Origin: Chitinophagaceae bacterium
GTDB lineage: Bacteria > Bacteroidota > Bacteroidia > Chitinophagales > Chitinophagaceae
NCBI GenBank assembly: GCA_016721085.1
Contig: JADKJI010000012.1
Coordinates: 1 to 64,000 of the forward strand
Length of the DNA stretch: 64,000 bases
Direction: 5' to 3'
Shown here: one piece after another, positions 54,804-64,000 of the stretch
Numbering within the stretch: the first letter of the stretch is position 1
How the letters are laid out: each line of letters begins with the position of its first letter
Notes under the pieces: generated by a model
What the model was told of the DNA's origin: nothing
The model's database searches: none
Seen by the model: the letters and a program-made list of their open reading frames with translations, nothing else
Made by a program: the position numbers and the translations under genes

Positions 54804-57800
54804 ATGAAACAGGTTTTTTCAGTGGTTTTTCTCTTTCTTATCGTTGCAATTGGATATTCTCAAAAGAAAGGTGGTAAGCAAACGATTCACAATAGTGTGG
54901 CAGAAATTCAACCCGATTTGAATGGATATTTCAAACCTGTTAAGTGGAGGAATATCGGCCCATTCAGAGGGGGTAGATCTGTAACATCTTCTGGTGTTAT
55001 TGGGCAACCCCTGGTGTATTATATGGGAACCACTGGAGGCGGGGTTTGGAAAACGAGCAATGCGGGATTGACATGGACTAATATCTCTGATGGCTTTTTC
55101 AAAACCGGATCTGTGGGTGCAGTAGCTGTTTCTGAAAGCGACCCTAATGTGGTTTTTGTTGGAATGGGGGAACATGCTCCAAGAGGTGTTATGACTTCTT
55201 ATGGCGATGGCGTCTATAAATCAACCGATGCTGGCAAGACCTGGATAAAAGTTGGACTAGATTTGACTAGGTCCATTTCCTATATACGTATCCATCCAAA
55301 AAATCCGGATATAGTGTATGTAGGGGCACAAGGAGCCCTGCATGGAGCAGGAACTGATAGAGGGGTTTACAGATCAACTGATGGTGGTATTACATGGAAG
55401 AAACTGTTGTATGTAGATGAAAATACAGGTTGTGCTGATCTGAGTATGGATATGAATAATCCCAGGATTCTTTATGCCGCCATGTGGGATTACCGACGTA
55501 CCCCCTGGCAAATGCGTAGTGGTGGAAAGGGAAGTGGACTCTATAAGTCAACAGATGGAGGAGATAGCTGGACAAAGCTTGAGAATGGTTTGCCGAAGGA
55601 AATGGGAAAGATGAGTATTTCTGTAAGCCGCGCTAATAGCGATAAGGTATATGCGCTTATTGAAAGTGATACGGAAAAAGAGCAAGGGGGATTATTCGTA
55701 TCAAGTGATGCTGGGAAAAGCTGGTCCAGAATCAGTAAAGATCACCGATTAGTGCAAAGGGCCTGGTATTATATTGAAGTATTTGCCGATCCTCAGAATG
55801 AAAATATAGTGTATGTTCTCAATTCACCCGGATTGAAATCTATTGATGGTGGAAGAACATGGTCAAATATACATGGTACGCATGGTGACTATCATCAATT
55901 ATGGATTAATCCTAATAATAATAAGAACATGGTAATCTCTAATGATGGGGGTGCCGCAGTGACTTTCGATGATGGAGATGTTTGGAGTGAACAGAGTACA
56001 CAACCTACTGCACAATTCTATAGGGTGAATGCAGACAATCTATTCCCTTATAATGTTTATGGTGGACAGCAGGATAATACTTCTGTTATGATAGCAAGCC
56101 GTGTCACCAATGGCTATTCCATTTCTGAAAAGAACTGGTTTTATTCTGCAGGTGGAGAAAGTGCTTTTTTGGCATTCAATCCAGATGACCCAAGATATGT
56201 AATGGGTGGAAGTTATCAGGGAACTATTGATGTGCTCGACAAACAATCGGGAGAAACAAAACCTATCATGGTATCACCTGTGCAATATCAGGCATTACAA
56301 CCTAAAGATATGAAGTACCGATTTAACTGGAATGCACCGATTATCTGTTCCAGATTTGAACCTTCAACTTTTTATCATGGTGGTAATAAGGTATTCAAGA
56401 CTACAAATCTGGGTAAGACCTGGGAAGTGATATCTCCTGATCTCACTAAACATGATACATCTAAAATGGGAATCAGTGGATTTCCTATACAAATGAAGGA
56501 GCAGGCGGGAGAATTATTGTACAATTTCATATATCCAGGAATCTTATTTAGAAAAGGGAGTTATCTGGACAGGAAGCGATGATGGAGTTGTCAGTTTAAC
56601 AAGAGATGGAGGACTTACATGGAATACGGTTACACCTTCGGGTTTGGAAGAATGCCTGATCAATTGTATTGAAGTATCTCCGTTTGATAAAGCTACCGCT
56701 TATATTGCGACTACAAGATTTAAGTTTAATGATTTAGCTCCAGCTTTATATAAGACAACTGATTATGGAAAAAGCTGGACAAGGATAAGTACAGGTATTC
56801 CTTATGGGGCATATACACGTTGCATTAGGGAAGATGATGTTCGTAGAGATCTTTTGTATTGCGGTACTGAAACCGGCTTCTATATCTCCTATGATGGAGG
56901 TAAACAATGGTCATCGTTACAATTGAATTTACCTGTAACTCCAATTACAGATCTAAAAGTACACAAAGGAGATTTATTAGCAAGCACTATGGGTCGCTCT
57001 TTTTGGATTCTTGATGATCTGAACCCTTTGCGACAATTTAACCGTAACTCAACCAAAGACGAAATGATCGTTTATACTTCAGAGGAAAGTTATAGAGTTT
57101 CTGGATATAGTGCCATGGATGATGCTTCAGCCATAGATGATGAAGGCCCTTCAACTTCCACTAGTGGTACAAATGCACCCACCGGAGTAGTTATCTATTT
57201 TCAATTACCGGTAACAGCCGATTCATCAGCATCCCTTTCTATCGACATTATTGATGAAAAGGGGCGAATGGTGAGACATTACAGCGATAAGGAGGATAAG
57301 GATTTTGTTGGATATCCAGGTGGTCCTTCACCAGATCCGGTTTTAGTAAAGAGGATAGGATTGAATCGTTTCGTTTGGAACATGCGTTACCCAACTTTAC
57401 CTGGAGTACCTACAGTATTTATTGAAGGTGCCTATGAAGGAAGAAAAGCAGCACCTGGTAATTATGTTGCCAGTATAAAATATGGTAAATCGGAAAAGCA
57501 AGTAGCTATAAAAATACTTCCAGATCCAAGAATTAAAGCAACAACTGAAGATTATTCTGCTCAGCAGGTTTTATCTGCTAAAGTGGAAGATGATGTAAGG
57601 GAAATACATAATATGGTTCTTAGTGTAAGAAAAGTTAGAAAGCAATTATTAGATATTTCAGAATTACTGAAAGACGATACTGCAGCAAAAGAAATTGTTA
57701 GTAAAGGAAAATCAATTGCCGAAAAATTAAGTAAATGGGAAGAAGATATTGTTCAGAATAAAGCCCAAAGTAATGATGATATCATCAATTTTGTGAATAA

Positions 57801-58014
57801 GATAAGTGCTGATTATATTTTTGTGAAAGGCGAATTAGATGTAAACATTCCATATGTTACCAGCGGCCAGGAAGAGCAGTTTCAAAAACTACATTCTGAT
57901 TGGCAAAATCAGAAGAAAACAGTTACTGCTTTGTTAGATAATGAAGTTGACGCTTTCAATGAAGTTTGTAGGAAATCAAAAATAAATGCGATTATAGTAC
58001 CTGCAAATTGGTGA
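54804..58014 (+). CDS. Secreted BNR/sortilin-type propeller protein, one frameshift
   Basis: A signal peptide (QVFSVVFLFLIVAIGYSQ) precedes a large propeller with BNR/Asp-box repeats (GVWKTSNAGLTW, VYKSTDAGKTW, VYRSTDGGITW, LYKSTDGGDSW, LFVSSDAGKSW, LKSIDGGRTW, VFKTTNLGKTW). At about 56552 one extra G in AAAAGGG shifts the frame. The adjacent frame continues EKGVIWTGSDDGVVSLTRDG and on to 58014, ending in a helical, coiled-coil-like tail (VEDDVREIHNMVLSVRKVRK). The whole would be about 1070 residues, matching the common Bacteroidota family of two linked propellers plus helical C-terminus. Function is not established; sortilin/exo-sialidase-like repeats are only structural. It is divergent from the GH95 gene. 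Confidence 0.85.
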
Positions 58015-58026
58015 TAAACTAATTCT

Positions 58027-58055
58027 ATTAAATGGTGTAACCGCCATTTAATTTT
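58027..58055 (+). terminator. Probable intrinsic terminator after BNR gene
   Basis: ATTAAATGG-TGTAACCG-CCATTTAAT followed by TTT is a 9-bp but AT-rich stem 12 bp after the stop, so termination may be weak. Confidence 0.6.
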
Positions 58056-58367
58056 CATGTATAAAATCTTGAAAATTAGTAAAAATCGATAAATTTTTAT
58101 TGTAGCTAATCAAAGTTCTACAAGTTTCGCGTTAACTATTTATAGTTGCGTAAGTGTAACTATTTATTCTGCCCTAATGATAGGTGACTATAGTCATTGT
58201 CCTGAACGTTGAATATCACAACATATATTACGGGAAATGTTTAGAATTGTGTAAGGTGAAATTCCTTTTTTGAAACATAAGTTTGGTTTTTTATATAAGG
58301 TATTGAGAATAGCAAGGTATTATTTCATTTTGGAATTGTTGCCCCACCCCGTCTAAATCCTTGTAGA
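58056..58367. other. Intergenic region upstream of large PAS kinase
   Basis: This 312-bp AT-rich region holds no gene. One inverted repeat, AACTAT-TT-ATAGTT (58134-58147), is followed by a similar GTAACTATTTA at 58156-58166, possible regulatory boxes for the kinase gene. No TAnnTTTG element in the right position was recognised. Confidence 0.4.
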
Positions 58368-61300
58368 ATGAAAATGCCTGCATCCGAACTAGTTGTAGAA
58401 ACTGATATTTTATATGTCAGTAATTCCAGCAAAAGAGAATCCTTAATAAATTCTGCCATAAAAAACTCCAAGTATTCTTGCCATGTAGTAAATGATATTT
58501 ATTCGGCATTGAATACAGCGATTGTTTCAAATCCACGAATTGTTGTTTTAAGTGAAGAGGTTGATGAGATGGATCTTATTAGGCATTGCATTCGATTTTC
58601 TGAAGAGAAGCTGGTAAATGATATCCCTATCATTGTGTTGGTTAATTGTATGCAGCCGAAATTATCGGAAAGTCTACTGAATGCTGGCGCAACAAGTGTC
58701 TTGTTGTCTGATGTTTCGCCAAAGGAATTATTTGCATGTCTTATCCCTTATTTAGAAATGCAAAAACTTAAGACAGATTACGAAAGTCTTCAGGAAAATT
58801 ACAATACAAATTTACTTAGGCATAATAAGCTTGAGAAGGATTTTATGTTGCATCAGCCATTAGTCGAAAGTATGATTGAGGGTATTACCCTGGTTACTAT
58901 GGATGAGGGTAAGATTATATATTCGAACGCGGTATTTGAAAAAATGTTTCAGTACGATAAAGCTTCTCTTGTTGGTAAACCAATTTCAATTATTGCTGCT
59001 AAGAATTACGACGCAAAAGATAAGTTCAGGGAAATTGGTGAATCTCTAAAGCTGAATAATTGCTGGGAAGGAGAAATGATGAAAAGAAGGAAAGACGGTG
59101 AAGAATTTTGGTGTAAAGTTTCCATTTCAGCATTTAAATATCCGGAATTGGGAAATGTTTGGCTTTCGGTATTTGAAGATATTTCCAAAAGAAAAAAAAG
59201 TGAAGAAGTTTTTAGGAAAATTGAGGCTGAGAATAGTGCTATTATTAATGCATTTCCGCATTTGCTATTCCGAATAAATGATAAAGGGGTTTATCTTGAC
59301 TATAGGGCATCAGATAAGAAATTGTTGTTTACTGACCCTTCAAATTTTTTAGGGAAAAGTGTAACTGAAGTAATGCCTCCAGGGCTTGCAGCTATGATTA
59401 TGGACGGAATTGCCAAGGCATTGGCCACAAGACAGGCATCAATATTTGTTTATTCACTTAATATTAATGAACGGGATTCTTTTTTTGAAGCGAAGATTCT
59501 CCCTGTTACTACAAACGAATTATTGGTATTTGTATCAGACATCACTTCGAGGAAGTTGGAAGAGGCTGAACATAACGCACGAATCAGACAAATTCAGACC
59601 ATAAGTGACAATCTGCCAGATACAATCATTTATAAGTTGATCGTTGATAAAAATGGTGGAACTAAGTTTGGATATATATCAAGAGGTATACAGGATGTGC
59701 TTAGATTGGATGCGAAAGAAGTAATCGATCATCCAGAACTGTTGTATAATTTAGTAGTTGAAGAGGACAGACTTGAGCTAACGAGAAGGAGGGAAGAAGC
59801 CATCCGTGATATGAAATTTATGGAATTGGAGTGCAAGATGGTTCTTTCAAACGGGCAGGAGAAAATTGTAAACATGCGATCCATGCCATTTAAAGTATCA
59901 GAGGATACCTATGTTTTCGATGGAATGATAATCGATGTCACACAAAAGAAAACAGTCGAAAACCAGTTAAGGGAAAGCGAAGAGAACTATAGGACGCTAA
60001 CCAATCAGTCTTCTGATGGTATAATTATTTATTCTTTTGACGGTACTATCCATGACTTCAATGAGCCAGTATTAAAATTGGCTGGCTATAGTAGAGAAGA
60101 GTTTGTGAAACTGAATGCAAGAGATTTGCTTGTAGAACATAAAATGATATTAGCCCCAGGTAATGAAGACAAGATAAAAGCAAATGAATCATTTTTGTTC
60201 ACACGAAAAGCCATTAAAAAAGACGGTTCTATTATTGATCTTGAAATAAATGCGAGATTGCTAAAAGATGGAAGGGTTTTGGCGAACCTAAGGGATATTA
60301 CTGACAGAAATAAGTCAGAAGAGATGATAAGGGCTAGTGAAGAACGATTTGAATTGGTTACTAAGACTACGAAGAATGGAATATGGGATTGGGATATAGT
60401 CAATTCAAAATGGTATATGTCTTCCCGATGGTACGAGATAATGGGCTTTGAAATAAATTCAACCAATATACCAGGAAATATTGAAGAGTGGTCTGAGAGG
60501 ATTCATAAAGATCATTTGGATATTGTTAGAAAAGCGTTGTCTTCCCATTTGGAGAAAAACATCCCTTATGATGTAGAATATCTATACCTGAATAATCATG
60601 GCAAATATAAATGGCATAAGAGCGTAGCACAGGCCATATTCGATGCAGACGGTAAACCTGTAAGGATGGTGGGTTCGTTGAGCGATATCCATGAAAGTAA
60701 AATGGCCGAACTGGCTCTGAAAAAGAGTTTAAAAGAAGTTTCTGATTATAAATATGCATTAGATCAAGCAGCTAATATTTCTATAACTGATTGCGAAGGC
60801 ACTATTACCTATGTTAATGATAAGTTCTGTAAGCAGTATGGCTATACCCCTGAAGAAATTATAGGTCAAAACCATCGTATCATAAATTCTAACTATTATC
60901 CGAAATTATTCTGGAAGAATTTCTGGAAAACAATTATGACGGGTAAAGTAATGAAAGCGGAAGTTTGTAATGTAGGAAAGGATGGAAAATACCATTGGGG
61001 AGATACCTCTATAGTGCCATTTATGGATGAATCAGGAAAGCCTTTCCAATTCCTGGCTATCCGTACAGACATTACTGAGAAACGAAAATTAGAAAAGGAA
61101 TTGTCACTTCAGCAACTGAATCAACAGAAATTGATTACTGAAGTAACTATTCAGGAGCAGGAAAAGGAAAGAAATGAGCTTGGCAGAGAGTTGCATGATA
61201 ATATCAACCAGATTTTGGCGTCGGCAAAATTGTATCTGGGAATGGTAAAGTCTAATGAAGACCCAACAGGTATATTACTCGAACAAAGTTTTGCCTTCTT

Positions 61301-61787
61301 AAATGAAGCCATTGAAGAGATAAGAAATCTCTCGCATTCTCTTGTTGCACCTTCCTTAGGGGAATTGGATTTGAGGGAAGCGCTACAAAGTTTGGTGACA
61401 GAAGCAAATAAAACCAAGGGTTTTGAAATGCTATTGGTATACGATATTCCTTCTCCCGATTTCATTGATTCTAAAGAACAGTTGATGCTTTACAGGATTG
61501 TACAGGAGCAGATGAATAATATCAGGAAATATGCAAAAGCAACAAAAGGTATTATTCAGATTGCTATTAAGAACAGAAGCCTGTATATCTCTGTAACTGA
61601 TAATGGTGTTGGATTTGATACCAATAAAAAAAGCAAGGGTATTGGCTTAAGGAATATTCAAAGCAGGGTGTCATTTTATAGCGGGTTCTTTAATATAATC
61701 TCAGCACCTGGACAAGGTTGTGTGCTGGAAGCCTCTATACCGCTTAATGAATTACAGCTTGGGTTGCTTGATACCAAAACCTGGTAA
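58368..61787 (+). CDS. Large PAS sensor histidine kinase with degenerate receiver
   Basis: The 1139-residue protein starts with a receiver-like domain (about 12-135: ILYVSNSSKRESLINSAIKN, IVVLSEEVDEMD, LLNAGATSVLLSDVSPKEL) in which the phospho-Asp and the acidic pocket are not conserved. It is followed by about six PAS domains to residue 920 (MIEGITLVTMDEGKIIYSNA, AFPHLLFRINDKGVYLDYRA, DGIIIYSFDGTIHDFNEPVL, KNGIWDWDIVNSKWYMSSRW, NISITDCEGTITYVNDKFCK). HisKA_3 has His943 in GRELHDNINQILASA and the HATPase has VTDNGVGFD and GIGLRNIQSR. There are no membrane helices, so it is a cytoplasmic sensor. No regulator gene is adjacent in the window. The frame is intact. Confidence 0.93.
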   Translation: MKMPASELVVETDILYVSNSSKRESLINSAIKNSKYSCHVVNDIYSALNTAIVSNPRIVVLSEEVDEMDLIRHCIRFSEEKLVNDIPIIVLVNCMQPKLSESLLNAGATSVLLSDVSPKELFACLIPYLEMQKLKTDYESLQENYNTNLLRHNKLEKDFMLHQPLVESMIEGITLVTMDEGKIIYSNAVFEKMFQYDKASLVGKPISIIAAKNYDAKDKFREIGESLKLNNCWEGEMMKRRKDGEEFWCKVSISAFKYPELGNVWLSVFEDISKRKKSEEVFRKIEAENSAIINAFPHLLFRINDKGVYLDYRASDKKLLFTDPSNFLGKSVTEVMPPGLAAMIMDGIAKALATRQASIFVYSLNINERDSFFEAKILPVTTNELLVFVSDITSRKLEEAEHNARIRQIQTISDNLPDTIIYKLIVDKNGGTKFGYISRGIQDVLRLDAKEVIDHPELLYNLVVEEDRLELTRRREEAIRDMKFMELECKMVLSNGQEKIVNMRSMPFKVSEDTYVFDGMIIDVTQKKTVENQLRESEENYRTLTNQSSDGIIIYSFDGTIHDFNEPVLKLAGYSREEFVKLNARDLLVEHKMILAPGNEDKIKANESFLFTRKAIKKDGSIIDLEINARLLKDGRVLANLRDITDRNKSEEMIRASEERFELVTKTTKNGIWDWDIVNSKWYMSSRWYEIMGFEINSTNIPGNIEEWSERIHKDHLDIVRKALSSHLEKNIPYDVEYLYLNNHGKYKWHKSVAQAIFDADGKPVRMVGSLSDIHESKMAELALKKSLKEVSDYKYALDQAANISITDCEGTITYVNDKFCKQYGYTPEEIIGQNHRIINSNYYPKLFWKNFWKTIMTGKVMKAEVCNVGKDGKYHWGDTSIVPFMDESGKPFQFLAIRTDITEKRKLEKELSLQQLNQQKLITEVTIQEQEKERNELGRELHDNINQILASAKLYLGMVKSNEDPTGILLEQSFAFLNEAIEEIRNLSHSLVAPSLGELDLREALQSLVTEANKTKGFEMLLVYDIPSPDFIDSKEQLMLYRIVQEQMNNIRKYAKATKGIIQIAIKNRSLYISVTDNGVGFDTNKKSKGIGLRNIQSRVSFYSGFFNIISAPGQGCVLEASIPLNELQLGLLDTKTW

Positions 61788-61912
61788 GGCATATATTTTT
61801 TTTAGGGTAGTATTTTACTTGTTTTCATTCAAATTCAGGTAGGCTCGCTAACTTGCCAGTATTACTTTTATCCATTCTGGATACCTATTCCTCAATTATT
61901 ACAAGTAATGCT

Positions 61913-64000
61913 ATGAATCATTATAATTTAAAGTCAACTGCTTACTTATTCTTCCTCTTCGTGTTGCTCTGTATTGGTTCAACTTCTGTTGGGCAGGGAG
62001 TATTTCAATTCAAAGAAGGTTTGGCTGCAGAAATAAATGTCCACTATGGCCGTGAAGCCTTGTATTCCGACCCTTTGGCTCACCAACTTTATAATGGTAC
62101 ATTGAAGACACCTGTTGCAGGTGAGGTATTTGGAAACTCAGATAAAGGCGCCCCTATTAGTTGGAAAGCAGTAACTGCAGATAGCACAAAGCGACTGGTA
62201 CTTCGTGGCGCGGGTCGTGGTGGTGGCTTTGGAAGAAGCGGTTACATATATCTAACATACACTTCAGATAAGGATAAGAATGCCCTTCTAACTATCACAG
62301 GGAATAATAGTGTTTTTGTAAATGGCGTTTTGCATGCTGGGGATCCGTATAGTTCCGGCTGGTTGCATTTGCCTATCAGGTTAAAGAAGGGGTTGAATGA
62401 ATTTTATGTTCGAAGTTTGGCTATAACAGCCTCATTAAGTTTTCCCACTAAAGATGTTTTACTGAATACAGAAGACCCAACAATGCCAACCTTACAACCA
62501 GGTATCGATAAAGATGCATTATATGCTGCTATTGTGGTTATTAATAACAGTCAAAAGGAATTAAAAGGACTTCAACTTACAAGCGAAATTGGTGGAAAGA
62601 AAAGCACTTCTTCTATTCCTTCCATCCCGGCTCTGTCTGTCCGTAAAATTCAGTTCTCATTTGATCCTACTGGTATTAGTTCCACAGGAAAATATAATTG
62701 CCAGTTGGTATTAACAGAAAAAAATAAAGTACTCGATGAAGCTGTTCTCATAATGGAAGCTGTTGCTTCAGGTGATAAGTATAGCGTAACATTTGAAAGT
62801 GCTATCGACGGAAGTTTACAGTATTATGCAGTGACTCCACAAATTTCCCCAAAGAAGGGTGCTGCCTTATTCCTGTCGGTTCATGGGGCAGGAGTAGAAG
62901 CTTTAGGTCAGGCAAGGGCTTATAAATCCAAGGATTGGGGAACATTGGTAGCAGCAACAAACAGACGACCACGAGGATTTAACTGGGAAGACTGGGGAAG
63001 ATTGGATGCATTAGAGGTATTACAATTAGGTAGTACAAGATTCGAACCTGATCCACAGCATATATACCTCACAGGGCATTCTATGGGTGGCCATGGAACC
63101 TGGTTCCTGGGGGCAACTTATCCAGATAAATGGGCAGCTATTGCCCCTTGTTCCGGGTATCCTACATTAAAAGGCTATGGTTCTGCCGATGGACTGATTC
63201 CTGATAGTAGTAGTTCTCCAATGGAGCAATTGTTACTTCGTTCGGGTAATCAAAGTGATGTCCCTAAGTTGGCCTCTAACTATAAGCCACTTGGTGTTTA
63301 TGTTCTCCATGGAGATAATGACCAGGTAGTATCTGTAAACTATGCGCGGCAAATGCGTAAGCAGCTAGGGGAATTTCATACTGATATGAGTTATTATGAA
63401 TATCCTGGTGGCGAACATTGGTTTGGTGACCAGAGCGTTGACTGGGGGCCATTATTCAGCTTCTTCAAATGGCATGAACGAGCCCTTGATTCAAATGTGA
63501 ACGTGATCGATTTTAAAACTTCAAGTCCTGGTATTTCCTCTTCTTACAGATGGGCCTCAATTGAACAACAGGATATGCCACTTCAATACTCACGAATACA
63601 ATTGAAGCGTAATTCAAAATCAAAAAGCATATCAGGAGTAACAGAAAATGTACGATTGTTAAAATTGGATTTGCAACAGTTTGGCGCGAATGCAAGCATT
63701 TCCATCTCACTTGACAATGGAGCAAAGCTCGAATACAAAACAAAAAATGTATCTGATATAATTTACCTGCTTCAATCAAATGGGCAATGGACTTTTACAA
63801 CAAAGCCCGACTCATTTGAAAAAGGGCCTCATCGTTATGGAACTTTTAAAGAAGCCTTCAATAACAGAATGGTTTTTGTTTATGGTACTATAGGCACCAA
63901 AGAGGAAAATGAATGGAATCTTAATAAAGCAAAATTTGATGCAGAAACCTGGTATTACAGAGGCAATGGAGCTGTTGATATAATAACAGACAAGGAATTC
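61913..64000 (+). CDS. Secreted prolyl-oligopeptidase-like serine hydrolase, partial
   Basis: An uninterrupted frame from the ATG at 61913 to the end of the window (696 codons) begins with a signal peptide (TAYLFFLFVLLCIGSTSVGQ). A beta-rich N-terminal part of about 300 residues follows (LVLRGAGRGGGFGRSGYIYL, LTITGNNSVFVNGVLHAGDP). The hydrolase domain then has LFLSVHGAGVEALGQARAYK, nucleophile elbow GHSMGGHGTWFLGATYPDKW, Asp in VLHGDNDQVVSV and His in YPGGEHWFGDQS. It resembles large Bacteroidota periplasmic peptidases/esterases with an N-terminal carbohydrate-binding-like domain and a further C-terminal region. The 3' end lies outside the window. It is probably exported and active on polymer fragments; the substrate is unknown. 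Confidence 0.87.
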   Translation, partial: MNHYNLKSTAYLFFLFVLLCIGSTSVGQGVFQFKEGLAAEINVHYGREALYSDPLAHQLYNGTLKTPVAGEVFGNSDKGAPISWKAVTADSTKRLVLRGAGRGGGFGRSGYIYLTYTSDKDKNALLTITGNNSVFVNGVLHAGDPYSSGWLHLPIRLKKGLNEFYVRSLAITASLSFPTKDVLLNTEDPTMPTLQPGIDKDALYAAIVVINNSQKELKGLQLTSEIGGKKSTSSIPSIPALSVRKIQFSFDPTGISSTGKYNCQLVLTEKNKVLDEAVLIMEAVASGDKYSVTFESAIDGSLQYYAVTPQISPKKGAALFLSVHGAGVEALGQARAYKSKDWGTLVAATNRRPRGFNWEDWGRLDALEVLQLGSTRFEPDPQHIYLTGHSMGGHGTWFLGATYPDKWAAIAPCSGYPTLKGYGSADGLIPDSSSSPMEQLLLRSGNQSDVPKLASNYKPLGVYVLHGDNDQVVSVNYARQMRKQLGEFHTDMSYYEYPGGEHWFGDQSVDWGPLFSFFKWHERALDSNVNVIDFKTSSPGISSSYRWASIEQQDMPLQYSRIQLKRNSKSKSISGVTENVRLLKLDLQQFGANASISISLDNGAKLEYKTKNVSDIIYLLQSNGQWTFTTKPDSFEKGPHRYGTFKEAFNNRMVFVYGTIGTKEENEWNLNKAKFDAETWYYRGNGAVDIITDKEF

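Overview
The window is chromosomal DNA of a Bacteroidota member, most likely family Chitinophagaceae. The evidence is indirect but consistent: perfect TAnnTTTG -7 promoter elements, LytS/LytT pairs with periplasmic propeller sensors, a TonB-dependent receptor, separate PurS, LptF/G-type permease, PAS-rich HisKA_3 kinases with LuxR-type regulators, and DUF2795, DUF4091 and GH95 proteins. No phage, integrase, transposase or CRISPR array was seen.

Layout. 1-8.4 kb: a heavily broken giant RHS/YD-repeat surface protein, a small secreted YD-repeat relative, then a propeller LytS kinase with many reading-frame breaks and its intact LytTR regulator. 8.5-11.2 kb: fabI, a SemiSWEET, a DUF2795 protein and a lolD-like ATPase, separated by intergenic repeats. 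11.2-12 kb: a repeat field. 12-19.8 kb: a second module of the same kind (fibre-like protein, BNR-repeat secreted protein, propeller LytS kinase, LytTR regulator). 19.8-38.5 kb: mostly housekeeping genes (cobalamin adenosyltransferase, an ABC ATPase, gatC, trpS, deoxynucleoside kinase, pepP, pssA, purS, rsmI, M1 peptidase, rsmG, glycosyltransferase, tgt, lptF/G, gltA). 38.5-39.6 kb: palindromes and tRNA-Ala(GGC). 39.6-43.9 kb: a CHASE3/PAS kinase followed by two paralogous LuxR regulators. 44-58 kb: secreted and outer-membrane functions (DUF4091 protein, TonB receptor, GH95 fucosidase, BNR protein), an old-yellow-enzyme reductase and a three-gene sulfur cassette (SQR-like, DsrC/TusE, DsrE) with a CRP-like operator. 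58.4-64 kb: a very large PAS kinase and a secreted serine hydrolase that runs off the window.

Two themes run through the window. First, the intergenic spaces hold several families of nested or word-like inverted repeats: GCCTTAGGC elements, GTCAAAA-arm elements, two identical 48-bp perfect palindromes, and two elements with a shared inner GC-rich hairpin inside unrelated long outer arms. I consider these the least explained sequences here. Second, many large accessory genes carry one or two frameshifts, several at homopolymers, whereas most housekeeping genes are intact. The first 7 kb is far worse. This could be consensus error or real decay, and I flag it rather than decide it. Functionally the window describes an organism that senses and degrades extracellular polymers, with dense two-component signalling next to surface and secreted proteins.
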